Source of the DNA: UBA5614 sp963667535
GTDB taxonomy: Bacteria > Cloacimonadota > Cloacimonadia > Cloacimonadales > Cloacimonadaceae
Length of the DNA: 64,000 bases
Direction: 5' to 3'
NCBI GenBank assembly: GCA_963667535.2
Contig: CAXXDU010000002.1
Span: forward strand, 1,798,001 to 1,862,000
The notes under the pieces were generated by a model, which was not told the origin of the DNA, searched no databases, and worked only from the letters and a program-made list of their open reading frames with translations. This document shows positions 26,872 to 36,992 of the stretch, one piece after another; positions within the stretch are counted from its first letter, which is position 1, and the number at the start of each line of letters is the position of its first letter. The position numbers were made by a program, and so were the translations under genes.

Positions 26872-29800
26872 ATGAAAAAGAAGTATTTGTTTACATTTTT
26901 ATTGGTGCTAATGACTTTTATGTTGTTCAGTTTACCTGTTACCGAATTACAAGTAAAAAGAGTCGCACAGAACCTGAGCATTGAAAGGAATGGTCAATTC
27001 TGTGAAATTGAATCAATAAGTTTTCTGAATCAAGACCCAAAATCAGGCATATATATCACTAAGTTATTACCAAGCGGTTTTGTTTTAGTAGCCGGAGATG
27101 ATGCATCCCAACCGATTTTGGGCTATGACTTTATCAATAAATGGACAGGTAAGAACATTCCCGTCCAATTAGAAGATTTTCTCCAATCGTGGACTAGACA
27201 GTTAACGTACATTGCAGAAAACAATCTTGTTGCTGACAGATCTATCAGAGCAGAATGGCAAAGATTGGATGTAGAATCATCCAGCTTTACACCTCTTAGA
27301 AATGATAGGGCTGTTTCTCCGCTTATCAGCACAACATGGGGTCAGGAAGGTTATTATAATGACCTTTGTCCTTCAAATACTCCGGTTGGCTGTGTTGCTA
27401 CAGCCATGGCACAAATTATGAGATACTGGTCATATCCAACCGTGGGACAGGGTTCACACAGCTATGTCCATCCGGTGTATGGATCACAGACTGCCAATTT
27501 TGGTGGCACCACCTATAATTGGGCAGGCATGCCAAACCAGGTAGGGAGCCCCAATACATCCGTTGCGACACTTGGTTATCATGCCGGTGTCGCCGTGGAG
27601 ATGGATTACGATCCTACCGGCTCAGGTGCTTACAGTACCGACGTGCCTGGTGCTCTCATTAGTTACTTTAAATATAAAAGCACAGCGATACTCAGATACA
27701 AATCAGCCTATTCTGATGCCAACTGGAATACTTTACTGCAGGGAGAACTGAATAATGCCCGACCTGTTTATTATGCCGGTAGCGGACCTGACGGGGGCCA
27801 TGCCTTTATCATAGACGGTTTTTCCGGAACAACCTCACCTTATTACTACCATTTTAATTGGGGCTGGGACGGTTATTACAATGGTAATTATTATCTTTCC
27901 AATTTAAACCCGGGAGGGTATAACTTTACAACTGGTCAGGAAGCAGTTGTTGGAATTGAACCCAGTGCAAGTGGAGCAACTACTCTTGCAGAGGGTTTCG
28001 AGGGCACAACCTTTCCACCTATGGGCTGGACATTATCCAACGGCGGAGATGCCAATACATGGGTGAGAAATACCACAGCGGGCTATCCCAGAACAGGTTC
28101 AGCCTGTGCAAGCATTACTTACAATTCTACGACAGCACATAACGACTGGCTGATTTCTCCCAGACTAAGTCCCACTGCCGGAAACTACACATTTAGTTTC
28201 TATGCAAAGAATATTGATGCTAGCTATCTTGATTTGTTTAACGTAAAATTATCGACCACCACGAATGCGACAGCTAGTTTTACAGTATCACTGGCAGCAA
28301 ACCAAGGTCCAGGAACTACTTATACACTATATACATACAACTTAAGTGCATACGTGGGTCAGAATGTGTATGTTGCTATCCAGGCAATTTCTCGTGATAT
28401 GTTCAAATTGTGTGTTGATGATGTGGTCGGACCTCCACTTTATGTTAATCCCAATCCCACTGCTGCCCTGAATATCACTGCCTGGGCAGCCGGCGAACTT
28501 ACCCCGGGCAATTCTGCCAGTTCAGGGAGTATATTCCAGCTTTCCAATACCGGACAAGGAATACTGACTATAACCAGCGTAACCAATCTCTCAGCTTCTG
28601 AATTTAAATCCACCATAAATACCGGAGTAGCGTTGGTACCGGGGCAGATTCACGAATTCGGCTTCACTTATGATCCTCTGAACTATGGTACTGATAACCA
28701 GACCTTCCAGATTGTCACTAATGGAGGAACAGTTAGTATCAGCTTGAGTGGTAGTGCTGCATATCATTACTTTAGTGATAGTTTTGAAACTTATAATGAT
28801 TTCGTAATTAGTTTTCCACCATGGACGAATACTGATGTGGATGGATATGCCACCTATGGTTTTACAGGGTATAGTTGGACTAATGCCTACGCAGCACAGG
28901 CTTTTATAATCTTTAATCCTTCGACAGTAACTCCAGCCCTGACGGATGCCAACCCTCATACAGGAAATAAAGCTGCCTGGTGTTTGCCGGCGACAACTTT
29001 TCCCAATAACGACTATCTAATTACTCCCCAGTTAACTTTAACTGGAACTACCACAGTAAGTTTCTGGGCTAAATCATATTTTGGGACTGCTAACGCCACC
29101 AGATTCAGAGTTCAGTATTCGACCACAACCAATGCAGTTGCAAGTTTTACAAGCTATTTAGCTGGTTCCGGCACAACATCGATTGTTCCAACGGCTACAT
29201 GGACTAATTATTCTTATACTTTGCCAACAACTGCAAGATATGTTGCTATTCATTGCGTATCATCAGCGGCAGATCTATTGATGATAGATGATTTTATTAT
29301 TAATGATGGGTCTACACCACCCACTCCGTACTTTGGACATGTGAGTGGTTACGTTTATGAATACGGAACCACTAACCCTATTACAAATGCCTATGTGCAA
29401 GTCGGAAGTAAGACAGCTATCACTAATGCCTCTGGTTTCTACCAGATCAGCAACCTCATGGTTGGGACCTATGCGGGGAACTGCACAACTCCCGGTGCTG
29501 ATTATTTCAGCTCCTCTGCCAGCGGAATTGCTATAACTTCTGGTAATACAACATCTCAGAACTTCTACCTGAAGTGGTCTGAACTGGCTGTGAACGCGAC
29601 TTCTTTTACCACAAATCTCTTTTTGGGTGAAAGTGACGAACAGACCCTAACTATTTCCAATCCAGGTGGAACGGCAAACCTGACCTACTCCATGTCTCTG
29701 GCTTCCAATACCGCTGCTGCTTCACCAAGAAGTAATATGCCAGTTACACTTTCTCTGCCTGCTACGGAAAATCACAGAATTCCTGAAAGGATTGCAGCGA

Positions 29801-31911
29801 AGCCAAGAGTAGCAGTAGAGGGCTCAATATACTACGGCGACATCGACGCTGCTGCCTATTACACAGACTACGTAACTGAACGCGCCACCAAGTTTACTAT
29901 ATCTGACTGGGGTCTCTGGAGTAATAGTGGTGTTACGATTTCCCAATTGGAAACCTATTTTTGTAACGCTGCAAGCTGGGGAACTGAGGACACATTTGTC
30001 TTCAAAATCTATGCAGCCAATGGATCAACAGTCTTACACACTTCTACCACTCTTACGGCTGTTCCTGATGATGCATCATACATTTATCCTACCACTTATA
30101 CTCTTCCGACTCCGCTGACAATTGATGGAGATTTTTATGTGGCAGTTGTGCCTGAAGGTACCACAACAGGATTCCCTTATGGTGTGAGCACCGATTATAG
30201 TTTAGGACATTCCTATTATGGCTCAGCCGGAGCCTGGACAGCGCTGGGAGAAGAGGAACATATAATTTCTGCTTTCATCAACGGTAATTGGTTGATTTCC
30301 ACCAGTGGAGGGACAGGCACGGTTATTCCGGCAGGATCAGAAGATATCACAATTACTTTCGATACTACGGATCTTAGTGTAGGCACCTACCAGGCTTTAC
30401 TAACTATTAGCAACGATTCAAATTACATCGCTCCCAGTGGAGCCGGAGCTCCGCGTGGAGATGATATGGTAGTTCCGATAACTCTGAATGTAATGCTTGC
30501 TACCTATGGTGATGTTGAAGGCCACGTGTATTATTCCGGTACAACTACCCCGGTTGTCAATGCAGTAGTATCCATCAGCTCCTGGACTGACACAACTGAC
30601 GTGAATGGTTATTACTTACTGGAAGATGTCCCCAGTGAAACCACGGACCCTTTAACTGTGACCGCCACTGGATGTCAGGATTACAGTAATTCAATAACGA
30701 TACTGGCCAACCAGACAAATACATATAATGTCTATCTGGATTACTCAAAATTTAGTACACCCCAAACTGTATTTGACCTGACCTGTGCAACCGGATCTAC
30801 CACTTCAGGAGCCACAACTCTGCAGAATGTTGGATCTCATGCAATTGACTGGACAAGTGATAGTGGCGTTTGGGGAGGAAATACATATCTGGGAGGTCCA
30901 TTGGACGTCGATTGGGAAGACAATAATATGACAGGATGGACAGGCTCTGTTGGCTATTACTCTGACCTATATGGTTCAGTTACACTTCCCTATGGTCATA
31001 ATAGCCTGGTCACCTGGGCTTTCAACTCTAATGGAGTCACCGATGTGCAGTACATCATAAGTCCCCGGCTTAACGTACAGAGTACGGATGCCCTCACATT
31101 TTGGTACAAGCAGTTTAACAACTCTTCCGAATCTTTAGAAATCCTTGTTTCAACGACTGATAACGCTATTGGCTCATTCACCACGAGGCTGGCAACCATA
31201 GGTCCACTGGCAGATACAACCTGGGTTCAGTTCAACCAATCACTGAGTTCTTTTGCCGGGCAGAATATCTATATCTGTTTCAATTATCCCAGGATTGACG
31301 GATATGAATTCGGTTACGTTTTTATTGACGATATAACAGGTCCAAACGTATATTTGCCCTATACAGAATGGCTGAGCTGTAGCCCCGCATCCGGAAGTCT
31401 GGTTAGCGGAGGATCAGTGCCATTGACATTGAATGCTAATGCATCCACATTACCAGTAGGAACTTATACTGCTGAGACCTGGGTCTTTGGTGATGCCACA
31501 AACTCACCTTATAAATTAAATGTTACACTAACTGTTGCAGCAGCTCAGGCAGAAATTCCTGTTAATGTGACCATTTCAAGAGAAAGTGGCGAGAACTTCG
31601 ATGTCCTGTTAAACTGGGATGCAAGCGATAATGCAGCACGTTATCATGTCTATGCCTGTGCAGATTCTCTGGATTTTGACTATTACACTCATGTGGGTGT
31701 AACAAATTCTGAATCAATTGTAATCACACAAACGGATTTAGCCAATGCAGGAATTACAGGTAACAATGTTTTCTTTAAGGTTACTGCGGATAATGAAAGC
31801 ATGAGATACAATTATATTTCAAAGTCTAAAACAAATCAGAGTTATTCTCCCAGTATTAGTAGAATTAAATCTATGCAAAATACCAGGCAGCGTTTTTTGA
31901 AACGAATATAA
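26872..31911 (+). CDS. Secreted streptopain-like (C10) cysteine peptidase with long modular C-terminus
   Basis: A 1679-residue protein. A signal peptide (about 1-21) is followed by a streptopain-type propeptide (about 25-140). The C10 peptidase domain (about 150-365) has catalytic Cys174 in TPVGCVATAMAQ and His310 in GGHAFIIDGF; the HFNWGWDGYYNG block supplies the conserved Asn/Trp. Both catalytic residues are intact, unlike the neighbouring C25 paralogues. Three jelly-roll 'anchor' modules follow (starting near EGFEGTTFPPMGW, the segment after SFETYNDF, and WEDNNMTGWTG), with a Hydin-like Ig domain, two carboxypeptidase-regulatory-like domains and an FN3-like module near 1555-1640. The C-terminus is a basic tail without the FlgD-like sorting domain carried by its neighbours. 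The family degrades proteins outside the cell. Confidence 0.9.
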   Translation: MKKKYLFTFLLVLMTFMLFSLPVTELQVKRVAQNLSIERNGQFCEIESISFLNQDPKSGIYITKLLPSGFVLVAGDDASQPILGYDFINKWTGKNIPVQLEDFLQSWTRQLTYIAENNLVADRSIRAEWQRLDVESSSFTPLRNDRAVSPLISTTWGQEGYYNDLCPSNTPVGCVATAMAQIMRYWSYPTVGQGSHSYVHPVYGSQTANFGGTTYNWAGMPNQVGSPNTSVATLGYHAGVAVEMDYDPTGSGAYSTDVPGALISYFKYKSTAILRYKSAYSDANWNTLLQGELNNARPVYYAGSGPDGGHAFIIDGFSGTTSPYYYHFNWGWDGYYNGNYYLSNLNPGGYNFTTGQEAVVGIEPSASGATTLAEGFEGTTFPPMGWTLSNGGDANTWVRNTTAGYPRTGSACASITYNSTTAHNDWLISPRLSPTAGNYTFSFYAKNIDASYLDLFNVKLSTTTNATASFTVSLAANQGPGTTYTLYTYNLSAYVGQNVYVAIQAISRDMFKLCVDDVVGPPLYVNPNPTAALNITAWAAGELTPGNSASSGSIFQLSNTGQGILTITSVTNLSASEFKSTINTGVALVPGQIHEFGFTYDPLNYGTDNQTFQIVTNGGTVSISLSGSAAYHYFSDSFETYNDFVISFPPWTNTDVDGYATYGFTGYSWTNAYAAQAFIIFNPSTVTPALTDANPHTGNKAAWCLPATTFPNNDYLITPQLTLTGTTTVSFWAKSYFGTANATRFRVQYSTTTNAVASFTSYLAGSGTTSIVPTATWTNYSYTLPTTARYVAIHCVSSAADLLMIDDFIINDGSTPPTPYFGHVSGYVYEYGTTNPITNAYVQVGSKTAITNASGFYQISNLMVGTYAGNCTTPGADYFSSSASGIAITSGNTTSQNFYLKWSELAVNATSFTTNLFLGESDEQTLTISNPGGTANLTYSMSLASNTAAASPRSNMPVTLSLPATENHRIPERIAAKPRVAVEGSIYYGDIDAAAYYTDYVTERATKFTISDWGLWSNSGVTISQLETYFCNAASWGTEDTFVFKIYAANGSTVLHTSTTLTAVPDDASYIYPTTYTLPTPLTIDGDFYVAVVPEGTTTGFPYGVSTDYSLGHSYYGSAGAWTALGEEEHIISAFINGNWLISTSGGTGTVIPAGSEDITITFDTTDLSVGTYQALLTISNDSNYIAPSGAGAPRGDDMVVPITLNVMLATYGDVEGHVYYSGTTTPVVNAVVSISSWTDTTDVNGYYLLEDVPSETTDPLTVTATGCQDYSNSITILANQTNTYNVYLDYSKFSTPQTVFDLTCATGSTTSGATTLQNVGSHAIDWTSDSGVWGGNTYLGGPLDVDWEDNNMTGWTGSVGYYSDLYGSVTLPYGHNSLVTWAFNSNGVTDVQYIISPRLNVQSTDALTFWYKQFNNSSESLEILVSTTDNAIGSFTTRLATIGPLADTTWVQFNQSLSSFAGQNIYICFNYPRIDGYEFGYVFIDDITGPNVYLPYTEWLSCSPASGSLVSGGSVPLTLNANASTLPVGTYTAETWVFGDATNSPYKLNVTLTVAAAQAEIPVNVTISRESGENFDVLLNWDASDNAARYHVYACADSLDFDYYTHVGVTNSESIVITQTDLANAGITGNNVFFKVTADNESMRYNYISKSKTNQSYSPSISRIKSMQNTRQRFLKRI

Positions 31912-31931
31912 ATAGTATTTACTCATGTGAT

Positions 31932-31961
31932 AAGGGTCACCCTGGCAGGTGACCCTTTTTT
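31932..31961 (+). terminator. Rho-independent terminator after the C10-like gene
   Basis: A perfect 10-bp stem AAGGGTCACC / GGTGACCCTT with a 6-base loop is followed by a T-run. It lies 20 bases past the stop. Confidence 0.92.
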
Positions 31962-32093
31962 ACAAACCCAGGACATCATAAGGTGACACATTATGTTACT
32001 TCAGTGTTTAAACCCCCTATTCTTTCCTTCGACAAACCTACCGCATAGCCTATAAACTCAATGCGGTGTCATGCCGGAGTTAAGATCCTCTAT

Positions 32094-32146
32094 GGTTCCA
32101 CTTGGGTTCCTCTTGGGCTAAGCCCAGGTGGATCCCAAGTGGTACC
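32094..32146. repeat. Long imperfect hairpin, copy 2 of the dispersed intergenic module
   Basis: A 53-base imperfect palindrome (GGTTCCACTTGGG ... CCCAAGTGGTACC) matches the copy at 6281-6331 in layout and most of its sequence. Apart from this, the following palindrome and the terminator, the 31912-32419 interval holds no gene that I can support. Confidence 0.75.
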
Positions 32147-32277
32147 TTGCTGTAACCTAAACCCTGCTTGAGGTGGGAAAAAGAAATGTATGAAAGATTA
32201 TGATGTAATACCTTGTTAATCCCCTGCTTTTCCATTTACTGACGATTAGGTTTATCAGGGAATCTTCAGGCAGTTTT

Positions 32278-32309
32278 CAGGGACTTAAGCCCCTGATGAC
32301 TCCCTGCGT
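32278..32309. repeat. Palindrome plus 11-bp unit (second half of dispersed module, copy 2)
   Basis: The near-perfect palindrome CAGGGACTTAAGCCCCTG (32278-32295) is followed by one ACTCCCTGCGT unit (32299-32309). The counterpart at 6593-6642 has the core CTCGAG in place of CTTAAG and three 11-bp units. Confidence 0.6.
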
Positions 32310-32419
32310 CAAGCATATAATACAAGGATATCTCAAGACAGTGAAGAATAGTGGCAGATAAGAAAGATAGATAAGTTGACAGAATTGAATAATCACCAAA
32401 TAAGGAAAAAAAATGTGAG

Positions 32420-34534
32420 ATGAAAATGGTTAAAAGCAAATACAAGATACTAATCACTTTATATGGTATACTTATTACAGGCCTATGTGCTTCGTTGACA
32501 GCGATGCCCAGGACACCGGCAGCATCAATAATACCTGATACGTTAGTGCTGAATAATACAACCATAGTTGATAACTATGCATGGCTCAAAGAAAGAGACA
32601 ATCACAAAGTCAGACGCCATCTAATCAAAGAAAACAGATATGCGGACGCACAACTCAAACCTTCAAAGCCACTGGCAAAAGTTTTGTATCAAGAGTTTCT
32701 AAGTCATTTAAATGAGTCTGAAGTCAGCCAGCCGTACTTATATCATGGTTACTATTACTACACGCGGCAGGAACAAAGCAAGGCTTATACAATCAACTGC
32801 CGGAAAAAGGACTCTTTAACTAATCCTGAGCAGATTATTCTGGATGAAAATGAACTGGCAAAAGACCAGAGCTTCTTTTCTATAGGTGCCTATGCAATCA
32901 GCCCTAATCAGAACCTGTTGGCATTCAGTATTGACTACAAAGGTGATGAAGTTTACGAATTGTACTTAAAAAATCTGACAACGGGCTTGGTCGTTAAAAC
33001 ACCGATAAAGAATGTTTCAGAAGTAACCTGGATGGCAGATAATGAAACACTGCTGTATACATCTGTTAATCAAAGAATGCAGACTGATATGTGCTGGAAA
33101 TGGTCTATACTCGGCAATGAACCACAAGCGGTATATCTGGAAAACGATCCGGGTTGGGATGTGTCAATATATCAAAGTACAGATGAACAGATGATATTTC
33201 TTTCCACCTCCAGCAAAGATGAAACCGAAGTATATTATGTAAAAAGCAACGATTTAAAAGGTAAGCTCAATTGCCTTTTACCACGGCAATTAAAACATTC
33301 ATACAGCCCGGATTATTATGAGGGCAAATTTTATATTCGGACAAACATCCGGCAAGCTGATAATGATATCGCCGTTTGCAAAGAAGACAACACAGCGCTC
33401 TCAGCATGGGAATACATTTATCAGAGTAAAGAACAAGAGCCAATAAACGGCTTTGGTGTGTTCGATACGAATCTGGTTTTATTGCAAAGAAAGAATGGTT
33501 TTGATAACCTGGTTATCATTGACCGGCAATTTGGAACTGTGACAGATATTATTACGCCAGAGCAGCCAATGGATTTGAGTTTGTGGGTAAATGTGAATCC
33601 AAAAGCGATGGAATTCTTTTACATGGCAGAGGACGAGATTACTCCTCTGACTATTTATAAATATGATTTCTATACTCAACAATCAAAAGTTGTCAGGCAG
33701 TATTCACCGGCAGGAGTATTTGATAAAAATAAGTATACTACAGATTTAAAAATGGTTAAAACTGATTCGGGAGTTGATATACCCTTAATGCTGACTTATC
33801 TGAAAGATTTGGATATGAGTAAGACACATCCAGTCGATTTGAATGGATACGGAGCTTATGGTGACTGTAACGATCCCTATTTTAGTGCATCCAGACTTTC
33901 TCTGCTGGATAGAGGTGTAATTTATGCCACAGCTCATATCAGAGGTGGGGGAGAATTTGGTCAGGGCTGGTATGATAATGGCAGACTGATGAATAAAAAG
34001 AACAGTTTTACAGATTTTGTTGCGTGCATGGACTACCTTTTGGATAATGGTTATACAACTAAAGACAAATTAGTCATTGAAGGTGGTAGCGCCGGTGGGC
34101 TATTAATGGGCGCTGTGACAAATCTGGCTTACAATAAGTGCGGGTTAGTGGTTGCTGATGTTCCATTTGTAGATGTATTGCAAACAATGCTGGATGATAC
34201 TCTTCCTTTAACGTTACAAGAATATGAAGAATGGGGAAATCCTAATGATAAAGCAGCGTTTGAGTACATCGAATCATATAGTCCGGTTGATAATGTAAAA
34301 CCTGTCGCTTATCCCACCATGCTTATCACTGCTGCCTGGAATGACACGAGGGTTGGATACTGGGAAGGAGCAAAGTGGGCAGCTAAGCTCAGAGCTAATA
34401 ACACAGGGGATAATCCTATTATTTATAGAATTAACTGGAATGAAGGGCATACAGGACAGGTGGACAGATACCAAAGTATGATGTACTACGCAGATACAAT
34501 GGCATATCAATTACTTTATCTGGGTAAGAAATAG
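32420..34534 (+). CDS. Oligopeptidase B-like prolyl oligopeptidase family (S9A) peptidase
   Basis: The 704-residue product has an N-terminal hydrophobic segment (about 8-30) that suggests export. A beta-propeller (about 70-430) is followed by an alpha/beta-hydrolase domain. The catalytic Ser557 lies in GGSAGGLLMG, the form seen in oligopeptidase B rather than prolyl oligopeptidase. Asp642 (AAWNDTRV) and His677 (NEGHTGQ) complete the triad. The stretch DVPFVDVLQTMLDDTLPLT is characteristic of protease II. The family cuts short peptides, usually after Lys/Arg. Placed next to large secreted peptidase-like proteins, it would suit a final step in peptide use (inference). No lipobox is visible. The start is ATG at 32420, after an A-rich ribosome site (AAGGAAAAA). 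Confidence 0.92.
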   Translation: MKMVKSKYKILITLYGILITGLCASLTAMPRTPAASIIPDTLVLNNTTIVDNYAWLKERDNHKVRRHLIKENRYADAQLKPSKPLAKVLYQEFLSHLNESEVSQPYLYHGYYYYTRQEQSKAYTINCRKKDSLTNPEQIILDENELAKDQSFFSIGAYAISPNQNLLAFSIDYKGDEVYELYLKNLTTGLVVKTPIKNVSEVTWMADNETLLYTSVNQRMQTDMCWKWSILGNEPQAVYLENDPGWDVSIYQSTDEQMIFLSTSSKDETEVYYVKSNDLKGKLNCLLPRQLKHSYSPDYYEGKFYIRTNIRQADNDIAVCKEDNTALSAWEYIYQSKEQEPINGFGVFDTNLVLLQRKNGFDNLVIIDRQFGTVTDIITPEQPMDLSLWVNVNPKAMEFFYMAEDEITPLTIYKYDFYTQQSKVVRQYSPAGVFDKNKYTTDLKMVKTDSGVDIPLMLTYLKDLDMSKTHPVDLNGYGAYGDCNDPYFSASRLSLLDRGVIYATAHIRGGGEFGQGWYDNGRLMNKKNSFTDFVACMDYLLDNGYTTKDKLVIEGGSAGGLLMGAVTNLAYNKCGLVVADVPFVDVLQTMLDDTLPLTLQEYEEWGNPNDKAAFEYIESYSPVDNVKPVAYPTMLITAAWNDTRVGYWEGAKWAAKLRANNTGDNPIIYRINWNEGHTGQVDRYQSMMYYADTMAYQLLYLGKK

Positions 34535-34591
34535 GATTTAAATCAAAGAAACCCTTAAGAATAAAAAAAGATATACTTTTCTCGAATCTGC

Positions 34592-34619
34592 TTGACACTA
34601 ATACTGCACAGTATATTAT
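34592..34619 (+). promoter_or_regulatory. Predicted promoter of the sorting-domain protein gene
   Basis: TTGACA (34592-34597), a 16-base spacer and TATTAT (34614-34619). It has the same spacing and the same -10 as the promoter at 7877-7904. The ATG is at 34652, with GGGGA upstream. Confidence 0.6.
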
Positions 34620-34651
34620 GAGTTTGAAATATATTTTATGAGTGGGGACTT

Positions 34652-36418
34652 ATGAACAAGATTAAGTATTTATTGATGTTTGCTTTGTTACTACAAATAT
34701 GTTTTGCCTTTTCTCAGAGTGTATCTGTCAGATTTAGAGATGTATCAACTCCTGCTTTACCTTTAACCCAGGCTGCTTTAAATGTGGAATGCCAAGCTCA
34801 GTTTGGACAGAATTATACCTTTACTTTCCCAACTGTAGCAAACAGATGGAGATTTCAATGGTATAAAGATGGCGGAGATAACGTTATATCTCCACTTAGC
34901 GAATATGGACTTCCAACCGGTGATGATATTGAAGCAATCGGGCTTTTTAATCCGGGGAACACTACCGGTACAGTATTTCTGACCCCCGTTCAGACATGGG
35001 TACCAAGCAGTGCAATTTTTACTTATGCAGGTGGAGCCGGAAACACATTTATAGGTGATAAAGTATATATCAGGATATTTAATGCCAGCACTATTGCTGC
35101 TGCGACAAAATATATGAGTTTTACCTCTCTCTATACAATTACTACAATTGGGACACAGACTATCCAACCATTTGTTCCAGCCTATGCCTGGAGTCCATGG
35201 TCCATGGTTCCACCCAACCCTATAGTGGATATAACCTCCACACCGGATAATGCTGATATATTTGCAGATGGAATCGATACCGGATTTAATACACCACATA
35301 TTTTCATGTTATCTCCCCACAGTAATACTACATTTACTGTAGCTAAGCCCGGTTATACCTGGACTCCGTCATCATTTGTGATTAATGATATCATGACAAA
35401 TGTTAGCCAAAACTTTGTCGGGAGCCAGACAATTATTCCAGGGGAATCCATGCAAGTAACACCACCGGGAAATGTCCTGATAGCCAGTGTCACGCTGGAA
35501 ACCCCCGGTACCACTTCTTTTGACATTGATTATACGGTTCTGAATATTAATGCATTGACTCATATCCCACCCAATGGCGGATTAAACAATGACAACAGTT
35601 ATGCTATTATGCTAAGTGCAGCTTCAGGAACAGTAGATATGTCAATATCCGTTCCGGCAGGGACATGGTGGATATGCGGATACTGGGACGGTACCTGGCA
35701 TCAGGCTATTCCATATCCGTATAGTAACACAGTTCCCGGAACAGTAACTTTATATGGCATACCTTTTGGTTTGAAAGGCGAAGTGCCGTTAGTTATTTCT
35801 GAGGGTGAGGGTTTAGACCCGACGTTGCCAGTGACACTTAGTTCTTTTACGGCAACTATTGCCTCGCAAAGCTATGTAAATCTTACCTGGGTAACAGAAT
35901 CAGAAACTCAGGTACTTGGTTATAATGTCTATCGAGCCGAAGATAATAGCATGGGCAATTCTATCAAATTGAATCAGGTAATAATACCTGCTACCAATAC
36001 ATCAGAACGTCAAAGCTATACTCTGAGTGATAGTGATGGTTTACAAGCAAATCAAACTTATTACTATTGGCTGGAAAACGTCGATATGGGTGGCGGGAAT
36101 AATCTTTATGGACCAGTCAGTGCGACAATAACAGAGCAGTTTACTCCTGAACTCCCGGGAGTAACTACAATTATAAATGCATATCCAAATCCTATCAGGA
36201 CAGGTAATACAGCTAAAATAGACGTTAATCTCAAAGCCGGTGAAACGGGTACAGTGAACATATACAATGTACGAGGGCAGCTTGTAAAAAAATACAATGT
36301 TCATCAAGGTGTAAACGAGCTTTCATGGGATGCCAAGGGTTGTGGCAGCGGTATCTATTTTTGCAGATTGAGTACGCCAACAGCTAATGTTATCAGGAAG
36401 TTGGTTATTACAAATTAA
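34652..36418 (+). CDS. Secreted protein with PEGA-like, FN3-like and C-terminal sorting domains
   Basis: A signal peptide (about 1-20) leads to an N-terminal domain of unknown type (about 20-185). A PEGA-like domain follows (about 190-255; 'VDITSTPDNADIFADGIDTG'), then a beta region, and an FN3-like module starting at LPVTLSSFTATIASQSYVNLTW (about 392), a motif common in sorting-domain proteins. The C-terminal sorting domain has YPNPIRTGNTAKIDVNL, NIYNVRGQLVKKY, GSGIYF and IRKLVITN. No catalytic motif is evident, so a surface-attached adhesive or structural role is the most that can be inferred. It has its own promoter. The convergent lipoprotein gene lies 45 bases beyond its stop. Confidence 0.8.
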   Translation: MNKIKYLLMFALLLQICFAFSQSVSVRFRDVSTPALPLTQAALNVECQAQFGQNYTFTFPTVANRWRFQWYKDGGDNVISPLSEYGLPTGDDIEAIGLFNPGNTTGTVFLTPVQTWVPSSAIFTYAGGAGNTFIGDKVYIRIFNASTIAAATKYMSFTSLYTITTIGTQTIQPFVPAYAWSPWSMVPPNPIVDITSTPDNADIFADGIDTGFNTPHIFMLSPHSNTTFTVAKPGYTWTPSSFVINDIMTNVSQNFVGSQTIIPGESMQVTPPGNVLIASVTLETPGTTSFDIDYTVLNINALTHIPPNGGLNNDNSYAIMLSAASGTVDMSISVPAGTWWICGYWDGTWHQAIPYPYSNTVPGTVTLYGIPFGLKGEVPLVISEGEGLDPTLPVTLSSFTATIASQSYVNLTWVTESETQVLGYNVYRAEDNSMGNSIKLNQVIIPATNTSERQSYTLSDSDGLQANQTYYYWLENVDMGGGNNLYGPVSATITEQFTPELPGVTTIINAYPNPIRTGNTAKIDVNLKAGETGTVNIYNVRGQLVKKYNVHQGVNELSWDAKGCGSGIYFCRLSTPTANVIRKLVITN

Positions 36419-36463
36419 TGCTGAGCACGGATTCTACTATTTGTCTGGCTGACAGCATTAATA

Positions 36464-36763
36464 TCAAGGTAGATTCATCTCAGTAGTTTTCCCTTTTTTT
36501 AAATCTACAGTTGTTTTTATGATAACTACTTCATTTCTCAATAAAGTTATCTGATGAACACCAGGTGTGTATTTGTAAACGTAATTCTTTTTTCTGTTCT
36601 CCAGTAGTAGTCCATGATCAACATCATCAATCAGCAGCGTAACATCATCAATGTTGCCACTGAACTTAATATAAGCCGGGCGACTAGCAAATTTGCTGAC
36701 AGTGTAACAACCGTTTAGTAGTAAAAATATAACTAGAATCAATAACAACGTAAAAACCTTCAT
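36464..36763 (-). CDS. Small lipoprotein with PEGA-like fold
   Basis: This 99-residue protein has a lipoprotein signal peptide with lipobox LNGC (Cys at residue 19). The remaining ~80 residues look like a single PEGA-type beta domain ('VTLLIDDVDHGLL ... YKYTPGVHQITLLRNEVVIIKTTVDLKKGKT'). The family is found on cell-surface proteins and its ligands are mostly unknown. The ribosome site AGGGGAA lies just upstream. It is convergent with the sorting-domain gene on the plus strand. The neighbouring protein also carries a PEGA-like domain, which may be coincidence. Confidence 0.75.
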   Translation of the reverse strand: MKVFTLLLILVIFLLLNGCYTVSKFASRPAYIKFSGNIDDVTLLIDDVDHGLLLENRKKNYVYKYTPGVHQITLLRNEVVIIKTTVDLKKGKTTEMNLP

Positions 36764-36902
36764 TGAAATATTCCCCTTTCTTATATACTAGTATGTATCT
36801 ATATAGTAGCAAGTAGTATAATCACAATACAAAAACCTAACATGCTAATAAGCCTGGATATTTCTATAAACAACGATTACATATTGAGTTTTCTTAGTAA
36901 AA

Positions 36903-36925
36903 GCACATTTAGCATGTTAATGTGC
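36903..36925. other. Inverted repeat upstream of the heat-shock operon
   Basis: GCACATT (36903-36909) and AATGTGC (36919-36925) flank a 9-base centre that contains TTAGCATGTT. The reverse complement of that 10-mer, AACATGCTAA, occurs about 70 bases upstream. It could be a regulator site or a hairpin; no function is assigned. Nothing else is seen in 36764-36955. Confidence 0.35.
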
Positions 36926-36955
36926 GGACAGGAAATTAGCAGTCTAACATTTTGA

Positions 36956-36983
36956 TTGACAATTTTCTTGTCCTGATTATCTT
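36956..36983 (+). promoter_or_regulatory. Predicted promoter of hrcA-grpE-dnaK
   Basis: TTGACA (36956-36961), a 16-base spacer and TATCTT (36978-36983). The expected transcription start (about 36990) immediately precedes the CIRCE operator, as in other HrcA-controlled operons. Confidence 0.6.
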
Positions 36984-36992
36984 GTCTATATA

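Noticed and set aside
36464..36763. Possible small toxin or antitoxin
   Set aside because: The lipobox LNGC and PEGA-like remainder identify a lipoprotein, and there is no partner gene.
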